From positions 1-49,732 of the forward strand of contig NZ_QURB01000012.1 of NCBI RefSeq assembly GCF_003402975.1: a DNA stretch of 49,732 bases. The letters run 5' to 3'. Under the pieces are notes generated by a model. The model was given only the letters and a program-made list of their open reading frames with translations. It was not told the origin of the DNA and ran no database searches. This document shows positions 17,704 to 27,434 of this stretch, piece after piece. The stretch is from Brumimicrobium aurantiacum. GTDB lineage: Bacteria; Bacteroidota; Bacteroidia; Flavobacteriales_D; Crocinitomicaceae. The number at the start of each line of letters is the position of its first letter. The first letter of the stretch is position 1. Made by a program: the position numbers and the translations under genes.

Positions 17704-18417
17704 ATGGAAAATTTATGTGGAATCCCAGCAGAAAAACTACCGTTTGAGTTTATGGGACTGTGTTTGCAAGAGCCTATGGCGATGGTTACCAATCTTTTGA
17801 TTGCCATAACTTGTTTTGTGATTTATTCAAAAATGAAAATTACTGAAACTAACTTCCAGAAAAACTGGAAATGGTTTTACTTCTTTTTTGGATTGAGTAC
17901 GTTTTTTAGTGGGTTTGGACACATGTTCTTTAATTACACTGGTTTTTATGGGAAGTTTCCAACATGGACTTTAGGGCTTATTTCTGCATTTTACGCAGGG
18001 AAGGCAATGATTAGTTTAAATGTTATTTCTCCAAAGTTGTATAAAGGGCTAATCCGTTTCTTAACTCTGAAATTATTTGTTTTTGCAATTCTTGCTATTT
18101 ATCAAAAATCATTTGTTTTTGTTATGGCTGATGCCGCAATTACTTACCTTTTCTTCTGTATGGGATTTGGAATCTATTATTGGAGAAAAGGGTTAACATC
18201 ATTTAAATATACGGTTTATGCTGTTTTGATTTTAATTCCTTCGATTTTTATCTTTACATTGCAATTAAATCCCCATTTATGGTTTAATAAAGAAGATTTA
18301 AGTCATGTAATTATGGTAACCACAGTAATTTTCTTTTATTATGGGGTAATAAGACTCAATCAAATTGATTTGGATCAACTAATTTCATCAAGGGAAATAA
18401 AATATGTCAACAAATAA
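17704..18417 (+). CDS. Multi-pass membrane protein of unknown function (possibly DUF6962-like)
   Basis: 237 residues with about seven hydrophobic helices separated by short loops, and no signal peptide. Aromatic clusters such as [14 protein letters not shown] and conserved-looking [11 protein letters not shown] stand out. It recalls small Bacteroidota membrane families, but I cannot name the function. It overlaps smpB by 14 nt, so the two are translated from one message. The promoter directly upstream is a good match to the Bacteroidota consensus. Confidence 0.7.
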   Translation: MENLCGIPAEKLPFEFMGLCLQEPMAMVTNLLIAITCFVIYSKMKITETNFQKNWKWFYFFFGLSTFFSGFGHMFFNYTGFYGKFPTWTLGLISAFYAGKAMISLNVISPKLYKGLIRFLTLKLFVFAILAIYQKSFVFVMADAAITYLFFCMGFGIYYWRKGLTSFKYTVYAVLILIPSIFIFTLQLNPHLWFNKEDLSHVIMVTTVIFFYYGVIRLNQIDLDQLISSREIKYVNK

Positions 18418-18865
18418 TAACAGGATAAATATAGTTAATAAACGTGCTCGTTTTGAGTATCAGTTACTGGATAAATATGTAGCTGGAATTCAACTTGGAG
18501 GAACAGAAATCAAAAGTATTCGACTAGGAAAAGCGAGTATTTTAGAAGCTTTCTGTGTCATTGAAGAAGGTGAGGTTTACTTGCGAAACATGCACATCGC
18601 AGAGTATGGAAATGCTTCTTTTTATCAGCATAAAGCTAAAGCCGATCGAAAGTTATTGTTGAATAGAAAAGAGATAAATAAGCTAGATAAAAAGATGAAA
18701 ACCAAAGGATTTACAATTGTTCCTTTGCGACTTTTTATTAGCGACAAAGGTTATGCTAAGGTAGAAATTGCTTTGGCACAGGGAAAGAAGCTCTATGACA
18801 AACGTCAGGATTTAAAAGCAAAAGATGATCAAAGAGCAATGGATAGAATTAAAAAAGCATACTAA
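18404..18865 (+). CDS. smpB: SsrA-binding protein SmpB
   Basis: A 153-residue tmRNA partner for trans-translation. Family signatures are clear: the N-terminal [34 protein letters not shown], and the basic C-terminal tail ([16 protein letters not shown]) that enters the decoding centre. It starts inside the end of the membrane-protein gene. No ssrA gene is visible in the window. Confidence 0.95.
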   Translation: MSTNNNRINIVNKRARFEYQLLDKYVAGIQLGGTEIKSIRLGKASILEAFCVIEEGEVYLRNMHIAEYGNASFYQHKAKADRKLLLNRKEINKLDKKMKTKGFTIVPLRLFISDKGYAKVEIALAQGKKLYDKRQDLKAKDDQRAMDRIKKAY

Positions 18866-18875
18866 TCATATTTGA

Positions 18876-19760
18876 ATGGAAGCCTTTCTAGACTATTTAT
18901 TACCATTTTCAATTGCCGTAATAATGTTTGGAATTGGTCTAGGTTTAACAATCAGTGATTTTAAACGTGTTCTTGTAGCTCCAAAAGCAGTTGTATTTGG
19001 GTTGTTTGGTCAATTGATCATGATGCCTTTAATTGGTTTTGGAATTGCATTTGCTTTTGACTTAGATCCCATTTATCAATTAGGAGTTGTCTTAATTGCA
19101 GCATGTCCAGGAGGAACTTCTTCAAACATTGTAACTTTTATGTTGAAAGGTAGGGTTGCTTTATCTGTTTCCATGACTGCTTTCAATAGTTTCCTCATTA
19201 TTCTTACGATTCCTTTAATTCTCGATTTAGCATTTAATTTATTTTGGACTTCCACCAAGGAGATTAGTTTATCGATGTTAGATACTTTTAAGGAGGTGAC
19301 ATTTACTGTTTTCCTTCCTGTTTTGGTTGGTTTGGTTGTGCGACATTATTATCCGAATTTCGTACAAAAGTTGAGAATACCTTTGAGGTATATTTTACCA
19401 GGAATAATGTTTTTGGTTTTTTTGTTGGTACTCATTAACGAACAGGGGAGTGGAGATAAATCTGTTTTGGAGTATTGGGAGCTCTTACTTCCAGCCTTGT
19501 GCTTAAATGTATTGGTGATGATGGTTGGGTTTATTACTTCAGGTTTTGCTAGAATCGACCATGCAGGAAAATACACCATTGCCATTGAAATGGGGTTACA
19601 AAATTCTGCTTTGGCTATTTTTTTGGCAAATAATGTAATTCAAATAGATGGACTTTCTTTAATCGCGGTATTGTATGGCGGTTTTTCTTTCTTCACAACA
19701 CTAATTATCGGTTGGTTATTGAAAAAGTATGCGCAAAAAAGGGAGATAATCTCAGGGTAA
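18876..19760 (+). CDS. Bile acid:sodium symporter (BASS) family transporter
   Basis: 294 residues with about ten membrane helices. The family's crossover motifs are seen (GLGLTISDF near residues 21-29 and AACPGGTSSNIVTF near residues 74-87). BASS proteins import organic anions with sodium; the substrate here cannot be predicted. It starts 10 nt after smpB and ends 10 nt before a convergent gene with no terminator visible in between, so some read-through or antisense overlap is likely. Confidence 0.85.
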   Translation: MEAFLDYLLPFSIAVIMFGIGLGLTISDFKRVLVAPKAVVFGLFGQLIMMPLIGFGIAFAFDLDPIYQLGVVLIAACPGGTSSNIVTFMLKGRVALSVSMTAFNSFLIILTIPLILDLAFNLFWTSTKEISLSMLDTFKEVTFTVFLPVLVGLVVRHYYPNFVQKLRIPLRYILPGIMFLVFLLVLINEQGSGDKSVLEYWELLLPALCLNVLVMMVGFITSGFARIDHAGKYTIAIEMGLQNSALAIFLANNVIQIDGLSLIAVLYGGFSFFTTLIIGWLLKKYAQKREIISG

Positions 19761-19770
19761 ATTACTGTTT

Positions 19771-20886
19771 CTAATAGCTCTTTTTAAACTTTTTCTCTAC
19801 AGAAAAATCGATCAGATTCATAAAGTTTTCGTGTACACCTAAATTGATATCTAATTTCAATTGTTCTATTACTTTTAAAATTAAATCTGGCTTAAATTGT
19901 AAATCAGGAATCGAAACGTATTTTTCAAATAAACCGCCAAGCGTTTTGTAATACAATAGCTCAAAAGTGTTTTGGTTTTCTGGTTTTTCCTCAACGTAAT
20001 TGTATTTATGGATATCAAAAGACTCTAATACATATCCTACATAATCTTTATGTAAAATCTGCTTCGGATTTACGATGTTGAGTTCTTCAATTTCTGGATT
20101 CGATAAAGCATACAATATTGCTTTTGATACAAAATCCACTGGAACTATATTTAATCCACTCTTTTTGTCAATCCAAATTCTAAAATTATCGATTGATTTA
20201 TTGGCATATTTATCTAAGAAAATCGGCCACGAATAAAAAACATCGTATTTTGGTGTTTCAAAAAGTGGCTGCTCAATTAAACGACCACAAATGATGCTGG
20301 GTCTGAGAATTTGAGATTTAATATTCTTTTGTAAACAAATTTCCTTTACATAACGTTCACTTTCATATTTTGATTGTTCATAAGGATTTCTAAATTCTTT
20401 GATATCATAACTTTCTATGGCATCATTTACTTTGTTGTTTTGGATTCCAAAAGAATATGCTGTACTGATGTAAAGGAAACGATTAACTGATTTAGGCAAT
20501 TGTTCTAACAGGTTTTTCGTTACCAAATAGTTCTGATTGTGTACTTTAGATTTAGACTCATTTGATTTTAAAAGACTAGTTGAACCCGCACAATGAATTA
20601 CGGTTTCAAAGTTAAAATGACGAAGTGTTTCATTGCTAATTGAAGATAAGTCTTCTGGAATAACGGTTATTTTCTCTAAGCATTCATCAATAGAAAATTG
20701 GTCTAAAAATGCAGGTCGAGAAGCGTCTTGTAATATGTCAATTAAACGTTGTTGAGCCGATTTTTCATTATTTCTAATCACAACATAAAGGTGATTAACC
20801 GACCTTTCAATAATGGCTTTATGAATCCATTCAAATATAATATGACTTCCTACAATTCCTGATCCACCAGTTAACAAACAATTCAT
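19771..20886 (-). CDS. NAD(P)-dependent SDR, thioester-reductase/NAD_binding_4-like
   Basis: A 371-residue extended short-chain dehydrogenase. The nucleotide motif is TGGSGIVGSH (7-16), the serine region YISTAYSFG, and the catalytic Y-x3-K is YEQSK. The N-terminal half resembles reductase domains that release fatty acyl or peptidyl thioesters (Lys2/male-sterility type) more than sugar epimerases. There is no carrier or adenylation domain, so the substrate is open. The gene stands alone, with 345 nt of featureless DNA upstream. Confidence 0.75.
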   Translation of the reverse strand: MNCLLTGGSGIVGSHIIFEWIHKAIIERSVNHLYVVIRNNEKSAQQRLIDILQDASRPAFLDQFSIDECLEKITVIPEDLSSISNETLRHFNFETVIHCAGSTSLLKSNESKSKVHNQNYLVTKNLLEQLPKSVNRFLYISTAYSFGIQNNKVNDAIESYDIKEFRNPYEQSKYESERYVKEICLQKNIKSQILRPSIICGRLIEQPLFETPKYDVFYSWPIFLDKYANKSIDNFRIWIDKKSGLNIVPVDFVSKAILYALSNPEIEELNIVNPKQILHKDYVGYVLESFDIHKYNYVEEKPENQNTFELLYYKTLGGLFEKYVSIPDLQFKPDLILKVIEQLKLDINLGVHENFMNLIDFSVEKKFKKSY

Positions 20887-21231
20887 TTCGTAATAATGAT
20901 TTAAATTTTGAACTTAACACCTTAGTTTTTTTGCTGGATTCAAGTTTTAAATCAAATTCAACGGTACAAAAATACTTTATTAATCATACAAATGATTGGG
21001 ATGGATTAATACTCAATAAAAAATGGTCAATATTCACATTTCTAAAAATTTATTTTCTACCCTTCTTCCTCAATAATTAGACTATTCGCTAAATTTCTAA
21101 CGATTATTTCATTATGTGAAATCCTTGATAGCATTTTGAGGTGAAATTGAAGAAGAAAAACTAAGAGGTGTTAGGACAAAATAAGATTCATATCCGTTAA
21201 ATTACATCCAAATATTTTAATAAAATTATTA
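20887..21231. other. Intergenic stretch with no recognised feature
   Basis: AT-rich DNA between two minus-strand genes. I see no gene, convincing hairpin terminator or repeat in it. It presumably holds the promoter of the downstream reductase gene. Confidence 0.6.
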
Positions 21232-22842
21232 TCAATAGTTTTCCATACGTTTCACTTCCTTTTGAATATCTGCTAAACTGGTTTCACTTAATATTCCATT
21301 ATTTTTCAAAATGAAAAAACGATCTCCGATGACTTCAAAATCGAGTACAATTCCTTCGTTTAATATGGGGTAAAATATATTGCCTGATTGAAATATTAAC
21401 CCTTCTCCAAACCAATGATTGCTTTGTTCATTAGAGCATATTTGTAATTGTCTGTTGTCATTAATTTGAGGTTGCATTGTGTTGGCTCTGAAATTCCCTG
21501 AAATAATCATATTTTGACCTATCATTTTGCTATTTGAGTAGAATTGACTTCCATATGGATACTGTTTAGGAGTGACCATGTTTTGCATGTGAACTGTTTG
21601 CTCAATGGGTTGACTGTATTTGTAATATCCACCAATACTGATCGACGAAATATATAAAGTGTCTTCTTGTACGTCTAAATCGTAATGCTTTATATATTGA
21701 TGATATTTGATACTCGACAAATATTGTATGCTGTCATTTTTGAATTTGTAGATTCCTCCATGCTGAATGAAATACATTGTCGTTTGACCGGCGATCATTT
21801 CACTATAATTTCTACTATTTAATCCATAAGCCTCAAACTTAGAAAATTCATTTCCATCAAAACAGGCCAAATTAGTGAGTGGTTTATCATTTATGTGATT
21901 AAAACTTCCTAGAATGTACATTTTAGAATTAAAGACTTCGATGTTTTTTATATTTCCATTAAAGTGAGCTGTTTTCTCGAAGGTCTTTCTTTTTAACTTT
22001 AAGAGTTGATGTGGGAAATTTTCAAAAGGAAGTAAAACTGAAATGTAAAGTTCATTTTTGAAAAAATGAATACCTAGAATATCACCATTAATTTCATTAC
22101 CAACTTGGGACCATTCATTAGACAAAACATTGAAGCGCATTACTTGATGTGCTAATCCATTTTGATCAGCATTTGAAATGGCATAAAGCACATTGTTTTC
22201 TTCATCTTTAATGATTTTATCAAATGTGTTAGATTGATTATTACTTTCTGTCCATTTCACTTGACTCTCTGCAGCACAAACCATTATAGGTGGTCCATAA
22301 GTTGGTTGTATTAAAGCCAGTTCAAATAACGTTAATCCACTTGTTTTTTGCCATTTAATTAAGTCTGGATGTTGTATTTCATGAAGGTAACTGAACAGTT
22401 GATTTGTTGCAATCTCACGACTTATCTTTTCTAAACCATTTTCTTTAATGATGTATCCAACAGCACAGAAAACATCATTTCTATCAATGAAAATTGGGAC
22501 TCTTGAGTTTTGGAAATCATTGGAAGGAAATGTTCCTTGTAGCGTATATTCTTTTAATATTTTAATATTGGATTGACGCGCTATTTGTAGCTTTTCACTT
22601 AGATGTTCAGTGTTTTTATTTTCTAAATAAGCGATCACATTCTTCAAGTGAAGCGCAACCAACTTTTGTTCTGTTTGAGGAGTTTGTGTAAATACAATTT
22701 CATGTTTGAGATTTTTCCAATTCGAATTGACGCTCAACAGCAAATTAAAAGTTGATTCTTGTGGAGACTTCCCGAATGTTGCAACGGAAATAAGTGTCAA
22801 AAGCACTGCTAAAATCCAATTTTTATTTCCTTTCTGTTCCAT
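21232..22842 (-). CDS. Exported protein of unknown function, possible beta-propeller
   Basis: 536 residues from the ATG at 22842; an upstream GTG/TTG would add twelve polar residues before the signal peptide (WILAVLLTLISVATFG). The first 200 residues are helical and end in a conserved-looking PPIMVCAAESQVKWTE. The rest has recurring beta strands with phrases such as NVLYAISNADQNG and SKMYILGSFNHIND, suggesting a propeller. No T9SS tail is present. It starts within the last 20 nt of the upstream gene, so the pair is coupled. I do not recognise a family. Confidence 0.6.
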   Translation of the reverse strand: MEQKGNKNWILAVLLTLISVATFGKSPQESTFNLLLSVNSNWKNLKHEIVFTQTPQTEQKLVALHLKNVIAYLENKNTEHLSEKLQIARQSNIKILKEYTLQGTFPSNDFQNSRVPIFIDRNDVFCAVGYIIKENGLEKISREIATNQLFSYLHEIQHPDLIKWQKTSGLTLFELALIQPTYGPPIMVCAAESQVKWTESNNQSNTFDKIIKDEENNVLYAISNADQNGLAHQVMRFNVLSNEWSQVGNEINGDILGIHFFKNELYISVLLPFENFPHQLLKLKRKTFEKTAHFNGNIKNIEVFNSKMYILGSFNHINDKPLTNLACFDGNEFSKFEAYGLNSRNYSEMIAGQTTMYFIQHGGIYKFKNDSIQYLSSIKYHQYIKHYDLDVQEDTLYISSISIGGYYKYSQPIEQTVHMQNMVTPKQYPYGSQFYSNSKMIGQNMIISGNFRANTMQPQINDNRQLQICSNEQSNHWFGEGLIFQSGNIFYPILNEGIVLDFEVIGDRFFILKNNGILSETSLADIQKEVKRMENY

Positions 22843-23965
22843 CTTCGTTGTAATATTTAATGTTGTATTGACTGTCAAACTTTTCCTCCATTTTTAACTT
22901 TCCTGTTGGATAGTAAATCAAACGTTTTTTTAATTTGTTTTTGAGTATTCCGTCATCGCTGTGGTAAACATTTAAAAGGATTAAATTTTGTTCTTCATTG
23001 TAATTGTATTCTTTTAATTCAGCTGAATAAGGCTGGTGAATACGTGTAAACTCTGATTTTAATAGTCCATTCTTGAAATATACTTTTATTGTTGTGTTAT
23101 AATTTCGCTGTTGGAAAGTATAAACCTCTTTCAATTTCTTTGGATTGAACCATTCGTAGGATTCCAGCAAAACTGAGGACCAAAATTCATGTTTGTACTT
23201 GTTTTCGTTTTGGAAATACTCCCAATAGCCATACTTATTATTGCTGTTTTGAGTCCAATTTCCTAGGTTTATTTGTGGACCTTGTGGATGTTTATATGCT
23301 GTAATCAATCTGAATCCTTGCGCAAATTTGCTTGGATTGATGGAGTCAAATTCTTGTACATAAATTAATGGAAAGTTTTTAGTTACCAAGAAGTATTTGA
23401 CGCTTACATTTCCATTCTTGAAATAGGCTGTACTGTCTAATTTTAATTTGATTTTATGTTCTTGAAAATTATAGGAATTGAAATGCGGAAGTTCACTCTT
23501 TTTGAGTGTTTGAAAAGTCTTCATTTTTTCTAGTTGATATTTCCCTTTCTTAAAATCAAGAATAAGTTGGGCGTCTTTTTCAAGCTTTTTGATTGAAATA
23601 ACCATTGAATCCTGAATATTTAAATTAAATCCATCTTGCTTGATGATCTTTAATTGATAGTTCTGATCACTTTTTAAGCTTAATCTACCAGATTGTATTT
23701 TGTGATTTTCCTTTGGAAACACATCACTGGTATCTTTTGATTTTAGCAAAATGTAGATTCTACTGTAATAGGTGCTTGTACTAAAAACAGTGCGTATTTT
23801 ATAATTTTTGGAGGTCGGATAATTATTGGATACGATTAAAGGATAAGTTATACCATCGTGAACTAACTTTATGTGTAATTGGGAAGTGTTGTCGTTTTGA
23901 CCAAAACTTATATCTGGATGGAGCATTAAAGCTACCAATAAAATTAATGTAATTCTATAAATCAT
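22823..23965 (-). CDS. Exported protein with MORN/YwqK-like repeats
   Basis: 380 residues from the ATG at 23965 (a TTG two codons upstream is the alternative). A signal peptide (MIYRITLILLVALMLHPDISFG) is followed by a beta-rich region. The C-terminal third has repeated strands of the MORN/YwqK kind: VYFKNGLLKSEF, IYYPTGKLKMEEKF and KYYNEDGTE. In Bacteroidota such repeats are common in proteins of unknown role. It overlaps the next gene by 20 nt and is probably its operon partner. Confidence 0.65.
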   Translation of the reverse strand: MIYRITLILLVALMLHPDISFGQNDNTSQLHIKLVHDGITYPLIVSNNYPTSKNYKIRTVFSTSTYYSRIYILLKSKDTSDVFPKENHKIQSGRLSLKSDQNYQLKIIKQDGFNLNIQDSMVISIKKLEKDAQLILDFKKGKYQLEKMKTFQTLKKSELPHFNSYNFQEHKIKLKLDSTAYFKNGNVSVKYFLVTKNFPLIYVQEFDSINPSKFAQGFRLITAYKHPQGPQINLGNWTQNSNNKYGYWEYFQNENKYKHEFWSSVLLESYEWFNPKKLKEVYTFQQRNYNTTIKVYFKNGLLKSEFTRIHQPYSAELKEYNYNEEQNLILLNVYHSDDGILKNKLKKRLIYYPTGKLKMEEKFDSQYNIKYYNEDGTERK

Positions 23966-24250
23966 ATTCAAATGTACAGTTAAAGAAAGAATCGGTTCAA
24001 TAAAAAGGAAATAAAATTTAAGTCGTTATGATGCAAATGTTTAATCGTTCCATCGTTCGCGTCCTGGATAGTCATGGAAATCCTTTTTCTGTTTAGCGTT
24101 AACAATTTTCGTAGCCAAAAAGCAACCAACGGAAGCTCTTTTGGGAAGTTATAATTGTAGGCTAAACAGCAAAAGATTGGAATAGATAGCCAGCTTTGAC
24201 GCCCTGAAAAAAAACTTAAAAGTAGAGTAGGAGTAAAAATTGGATCAAAA
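23966..24250. other. Intergenic stretch with a long-range inverted repeat
   Basis: CTGTTTAGC (24089-24097) and GCTAAACAG (24161-24169) are perfect complements. CTTTT and AAAAG flank them outside, giving a 14-bp stem with one bulge around a 63-nt loop. No open reading frame or known RNA family is recognised. Confidence 0.4.
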
Positions 24251-24284
24251 AAAATGGTTGTTGAATTCCTCCAACAACCATTTT
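24251..24284 (-). terminator. Rho-independent terminator of mdh
   Basis: A perfect 13-bp stem (AAAATGGTTGTTG with its complement) and 8-nt loop, followed on the minus strand by a long T run. It lies 20 nt past the mdh stop. Confidence 0.85.
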
Positions 24285-24304
24285 ATTTCAAGTAATTTTA
24301 TCTC

Positions 24305-25231
24305 TTAAAGTTCTAAAGCTCCGTTTGTGTCACGTACTTTGTCAGCCGCGGCATTAAATTTAGCTTTTTCGTCGTCAGACAATTCGATTTCAACGATTTC
24401 TTCAACACCGTTTCTACCGATCAATGCAGGAACTCCCATACAAATATCATTTTGTCCGTACTCACCTTCTAGGTAAAGTGAACAAGGGTACATTTTCTTT
24501 TGGTCACAAGCAATGGCTTGAACCAAACCTGATACTGCAGCACCTGGAGCATACCAAGCAGAAGTACCTAATAATTTAGTTAAAGTTGCACCACCAACAC
24601 GTGTTTCTTGTTCAACAGACTCTAATTTAGCGTTGTCTAAGAATTGGTTAACAGGAACTCCATTTCTTGAAGCCAATCTTGTTAATGGAACCATTCCAGT
24701 ATCACTATGTGCACCGATTACCATTCCGTCAACGTCAGAAATTGGAGATTCTAAAGCCTCAGCCAATCTGTATTTGAAACGAGCGCTATCTAACGCACCA
24801 CCCATTCCTATAATTCTGTTTTTAGGAATATCAGTAGACTTATGTACCAAGTAAGTCATTGTATCCATTGGGTTACTTACCACGATAATGATTACGTTTG
24901 GTGAATTAGCAACCAATTGCTCAACAACAGTTTTTACGATGTTTGCATTTGTACCGATTAATTCTTCTCTCGTCATTCCTGGTTTTCTTGGAATACCAGA
25001 AGTAATTACTGCGATATCAGAATTAGCTGTTTTTGAATAATCATTTGTTGAACCCACAATTTGCGTGTCGAATCCATTTAATGATGCAGTTTGCATTAAA
25101 TCCATTGCTTTACCTTCAGCAAAACCTTCTTTGATATCTAAAAGGCAAACCTCTGATGCGAAATCTTTCATCGCGATGTATTCAGCACAACTTGCACCTA
25201 CTGCACCTGCTCCAACAACTGTAACTTTCAT
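24305..25231 (-). CDS. mdh: Malate dehydrogenase
   Basis: A 308-residue lactate-dehydrogenase-like malate dehydrogenase. It shows GAGAVG (7-12) and D32 for NAD binding, substrate arginines R82 and R88 (GIPRKPGMTREEL), R151 in GGALDSARF, and the catalytic histidine H175 in IGAHSDTG. R82 at the specificity position supports malate over lactate. It converts malate to oxaloacetate in the citric acid cycle. It is a single gene with its own strong terminator. Confidence 0.95.
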   Translation of the reverse strand: MKVTVVGAGAVGASCAEYIAMKDFASEVCLLDIKEGFAEGKAMDLMQTASLNGFDTQIVGSTNDYSKTANSDIAVITSGIPRKPGMTREELIGTNANIVKTVVEQLVANSPNVIIIVVSNPMDTMTYLVHKSTDIPKNRIIGMGGALDSARFKYRLAEALESPISDVDGMVIGAHSDTGMVPLTRLASRNGVPVNQFLDNAKLESVEQETRVGGATLTKLLGTSAWYAPGAAVSGLVQAIACDQKKMYPCSLYLEGEYGQNDICMGVPALIGRNGVEEIVEIELSDDEKAKFNAAADKVRDTNGALEL

Positions 25232-25523
25232 TGTAATATAATTTTATTTTTTAATAGAATATTCTGTTGCCGAAATTAAGAATTTTCTTAAAAAAGGGGT
25301 TAATAGTTATGGATTAATTCCATTTTATTGATGGTTTTTATATTTTTTGGTAAAAAAGTAATGTTTTCTGTGAAACTTGTAAGTAGTGAAGTACGTTTTT
25401 AAACCTAAACTTCTTGACTAAAATAGGGTAGAAGTAGAAGTATTTTAATATTATTGAAACATAGAATATGAAATGTAAAAATTAGGGTTTAGTTCTCTTT
25501 TCTAGAGAAAGAAAATTAAAAAA
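25232..25523. other. Divergent intergenic region mdh / sigma factor
   Basis: AT-rich; on the minus strand TAATTTCG close to mdh resembles a -7 box. A short inverted repeat (TTCTCT...AGAGAA) lies near 25497-25511. No gene is supported. Confidence 0.4.
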
Positions 25524-25550
25524 GGCAACCCTTAAAAAGTTTATTCGTTT
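25524..25550 (+). promoter_or_regulatory. Candidate ECF-type autoregulatory promoter
   Basis: GGCAACC (25524-25530), a 15-nt spacer, then CGTTT (25546-25550), shortly before the sigma gene. The AAC core of the upstream element and a CGT downstream element fit ECF promoters in general. Control by the sigma factor it precedes is inferred. Confidence 0.4.
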
Positions 25551-25566
25551 TTAAAATGAAACAAAA

Positions 25567-26139
25567 GTGGAAGACGATCAACTCAAGGAAATAATAGAAC
25601 GTTGTGCAGCACAAGATAGAAGTGCTCAGGAACAGCTATTTAAACTATTCTACGGGAAGATGTTAGGGGTTTGTATGCGATATACAAAAGATCATGACAG
25701 GGCCCAAGAAGTCGTTCAAGAGAGTTTTATAAAGGTCTTTGATAAGTTAGGAGAATTTGATTTTAAAGGTTCATTTGAAGGATGGGTACGAAGAATTATG
25801 GTTAATGCTTCAATAGATGCGATTCGTAAGAGAAATCGTCAGCCATTTTCTACAGATGAAGAATATGTCTTTAACGAAAGAAGCAGTGTTCAAGAACATG
25901 ATTTCGATGAAGATATTACTAAAATTAAAGCTGAGTATGCCATGGAAGCAATTCAAGAATTGTCACCTGCATATCGTACTGTTTTTAACCTATTTGTAAT
26001 TGAAAATTATTCGCATAAAGAAATTGCACAAATTTTGGATATTACTGAGGGAACTTCAAAATCAAACCTAGCGAAAGCAAAGCAGAATTTAAGAAAGATA
26101 TTAAGTGAGAAATTTGTCAATATAGACCATGAAAGATAA
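25567..26139 (+). CDS. ECF-type RNA polymerase sigma factor
   Basis: A 190-residue sigma-70 family protein with only regions 2 (about 20-90, FYGKMLGVCMRYTKDHDRAQEVVQ) and 4 (about 125-180, SPAYRTVFNLFVIENYSHKEIA). The start is a GTG: the ATG 11 nt upstream is out of frame. It overlaps the next gene by 11 nt, a typical sigma/anti-sigma layout. Confidence 0.9.
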   Translation: MEDDQLKEIIERCAAQDRSAQEQLFKLFYGKMLGVCMRYTKDHDRAQEVVQESFIKVFDKLGEFDFKGSFEGWVRRIMVNASIDAIRKRNRQPFSTDEEYVFNERSSVQEHDFDEDITKIKAEYAMEAIQELSPAYRTVFNLFVIENYSHKEIAQILDITEGTSKSNLAKAKQNLRKILSEKFVNIDHER

Positions 26140-27412
26140 TTTAGAAAAAGCATTCAAGGAAAGTCTCGAGTCGTATGAAGCACCATACGATGAAGCGGCT
26201 TGGAGCGCGATGAATGCCAAATTAAATGCAAGATCAGCCGCAAAAGGTACTGGTCTAGCTAGCGTTTACAAATGGGGGCTTTCGATTATTCTCCTCAGTG
26301 CAGTGATTACGGGTTCATATTTCCTCATTGATAAGGAGGATGAAGTGAAACCTCAACAAGCTGAAGCGGTCACTACTGAAAAAGTAACGCCACAAACGGA
26401 AACGAATAATGAAGAGAAGAAAACTTCAATCTTTGAAGAAACTTCAAAAGAAGTAGAAAAGAAGGATGATGTTGAAAGTTCAATTAAAATAGAGGATAAA
26501 AAACCTGAATTGAATGAAAAAGAGGTGGAAACACAATCTGAAGTTTCAGATTCAGAGCCGGTTAAAGACAATACTAATGATCCTCAAAAAGATAAACTTG
26601 AAAAGAAAAATGAACCTCAAATGCTAATGGAACCTGCTGAAGTGACTGAGCAATATGTTGCTGGTTTAATTTCAAATACAACGATATGTACTGGAGAATC
26701 CATTGAAATAAGAAATGATTCAAAAGATGAATTGGTTCGTTTTAGCCTAGGAAACAATTGGGTTGTTTTAAAAGCTGGCGAAAACTATAATTTTAAACCA
26801 ACTGAGCATTTGGTAGTTGCATTTGTAAATCAAGATTTAGAAGTTATTGCAGAAGAAAAAATAACGGTGAATGCTTTGCCTTCAATTGACTTTAAAATGG
26901 AAGCTAATATTTTCGAAGAAGGTATGCCAGTTGTAAATGTTGAATCTTATGGAGATTACAAAGCATATAATTGGTCTTTTGATGGCGAGTCAACAGTAAA
27001 TGGAGCATCAGCTAAACATCACTTTTTCAACAAAGGAGACTATGACATTACATTAAATGTTACGGATTTAAATGGTTGTAAAAACTCAATTTCGAAATCT
27101 GTTCACATTAGAGATAAGTTCAACTTAATGGCTGTAGATGCGTTTAAACCAACAGGTTCTGATATTCGTAATAAAACCTTCATGCCATATTCTTTAACAG
27201 AAAGAGAAGTGCAATTTAAATTGACGATTATTGATCCTGTAGATAATGGAATCGTGTTTACATCCACTGATGCTACAAATGCATGGGACGGAACAGATCA
27301 GAGAACAGGAAAACTAACAGAAAGCAATAAGTCCTTCATTTGGAAAGTACAGATATTTAATCCTGCACCAAACGAAAGACCGATATACGCAGGTACAGTT
27401 GTACATAATTAG
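26129..27412 (+). CDS. Membrane-anchored probable anti-sigma factor with PKD and CHU_C-like domains
   Basis: 427 residues. A cytoplasmic N terminus (1-45, ESYEAPYDEAAWSAMNAKL) precedes one membrane helix (about 46-66, YKWGLSIILLSAVITGSYFL). Next comes an acidic, lysine-rich spacer (about 70-165). The periplasmic part has a PKD fold (about 250-330, YNWSFDGES...) and a final region starting FKPTGSDIRNKTFMPYSL and running to AWDGTDQRTGK and AGTVV, which resembles the gliding-motility-associated C-terminal (CHU_C, T9SS type B) domain. Translational overlap with the ECF sigma gene suggests it holds that factor at the membrane. A secretion-type domain on an anchored regulator is unusual. Confidence 0.75.
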   Translation: MKDNLEKAFKESLESYEAPYDEAAWSAMNAKLNARSAAKGTGLASVYKWGLSIILLSAVITGSYFLIDKEDEVKPQQAEAVTTEKVTPQTETNNEEKKTSIFEETSKEVEKKDDVESSIKIEDKKPELNEKEVETQSEVSDSEPVKDNTNDPQKDKLEKKNEPQMLMEPAEVTEQYVAGLISNTTICTGESIEIRNDSKDELVRFSLGNNWVVLKAGENYNFKPTEHLVVAFVNQDLEVIAEEKITVNALPSIDFKMEANIFEEGMPVVNVESYGDYKAYNWSFDGESTVNGASAKHHFFNKGDYDITLNVTDLNGCKNSISKSVHIRDKFNLMAVDAFKPTGSDIRNKTFMPYSLTEREVQFKLTIIDPVDNGIVFTSTDATNAWDGTDQRTGKLTESNKSFIWKVQIFNPAPNERPIYAGTVVHN

Positions 27413-27434
27413 ACATAACTAACCAATACCAAAT

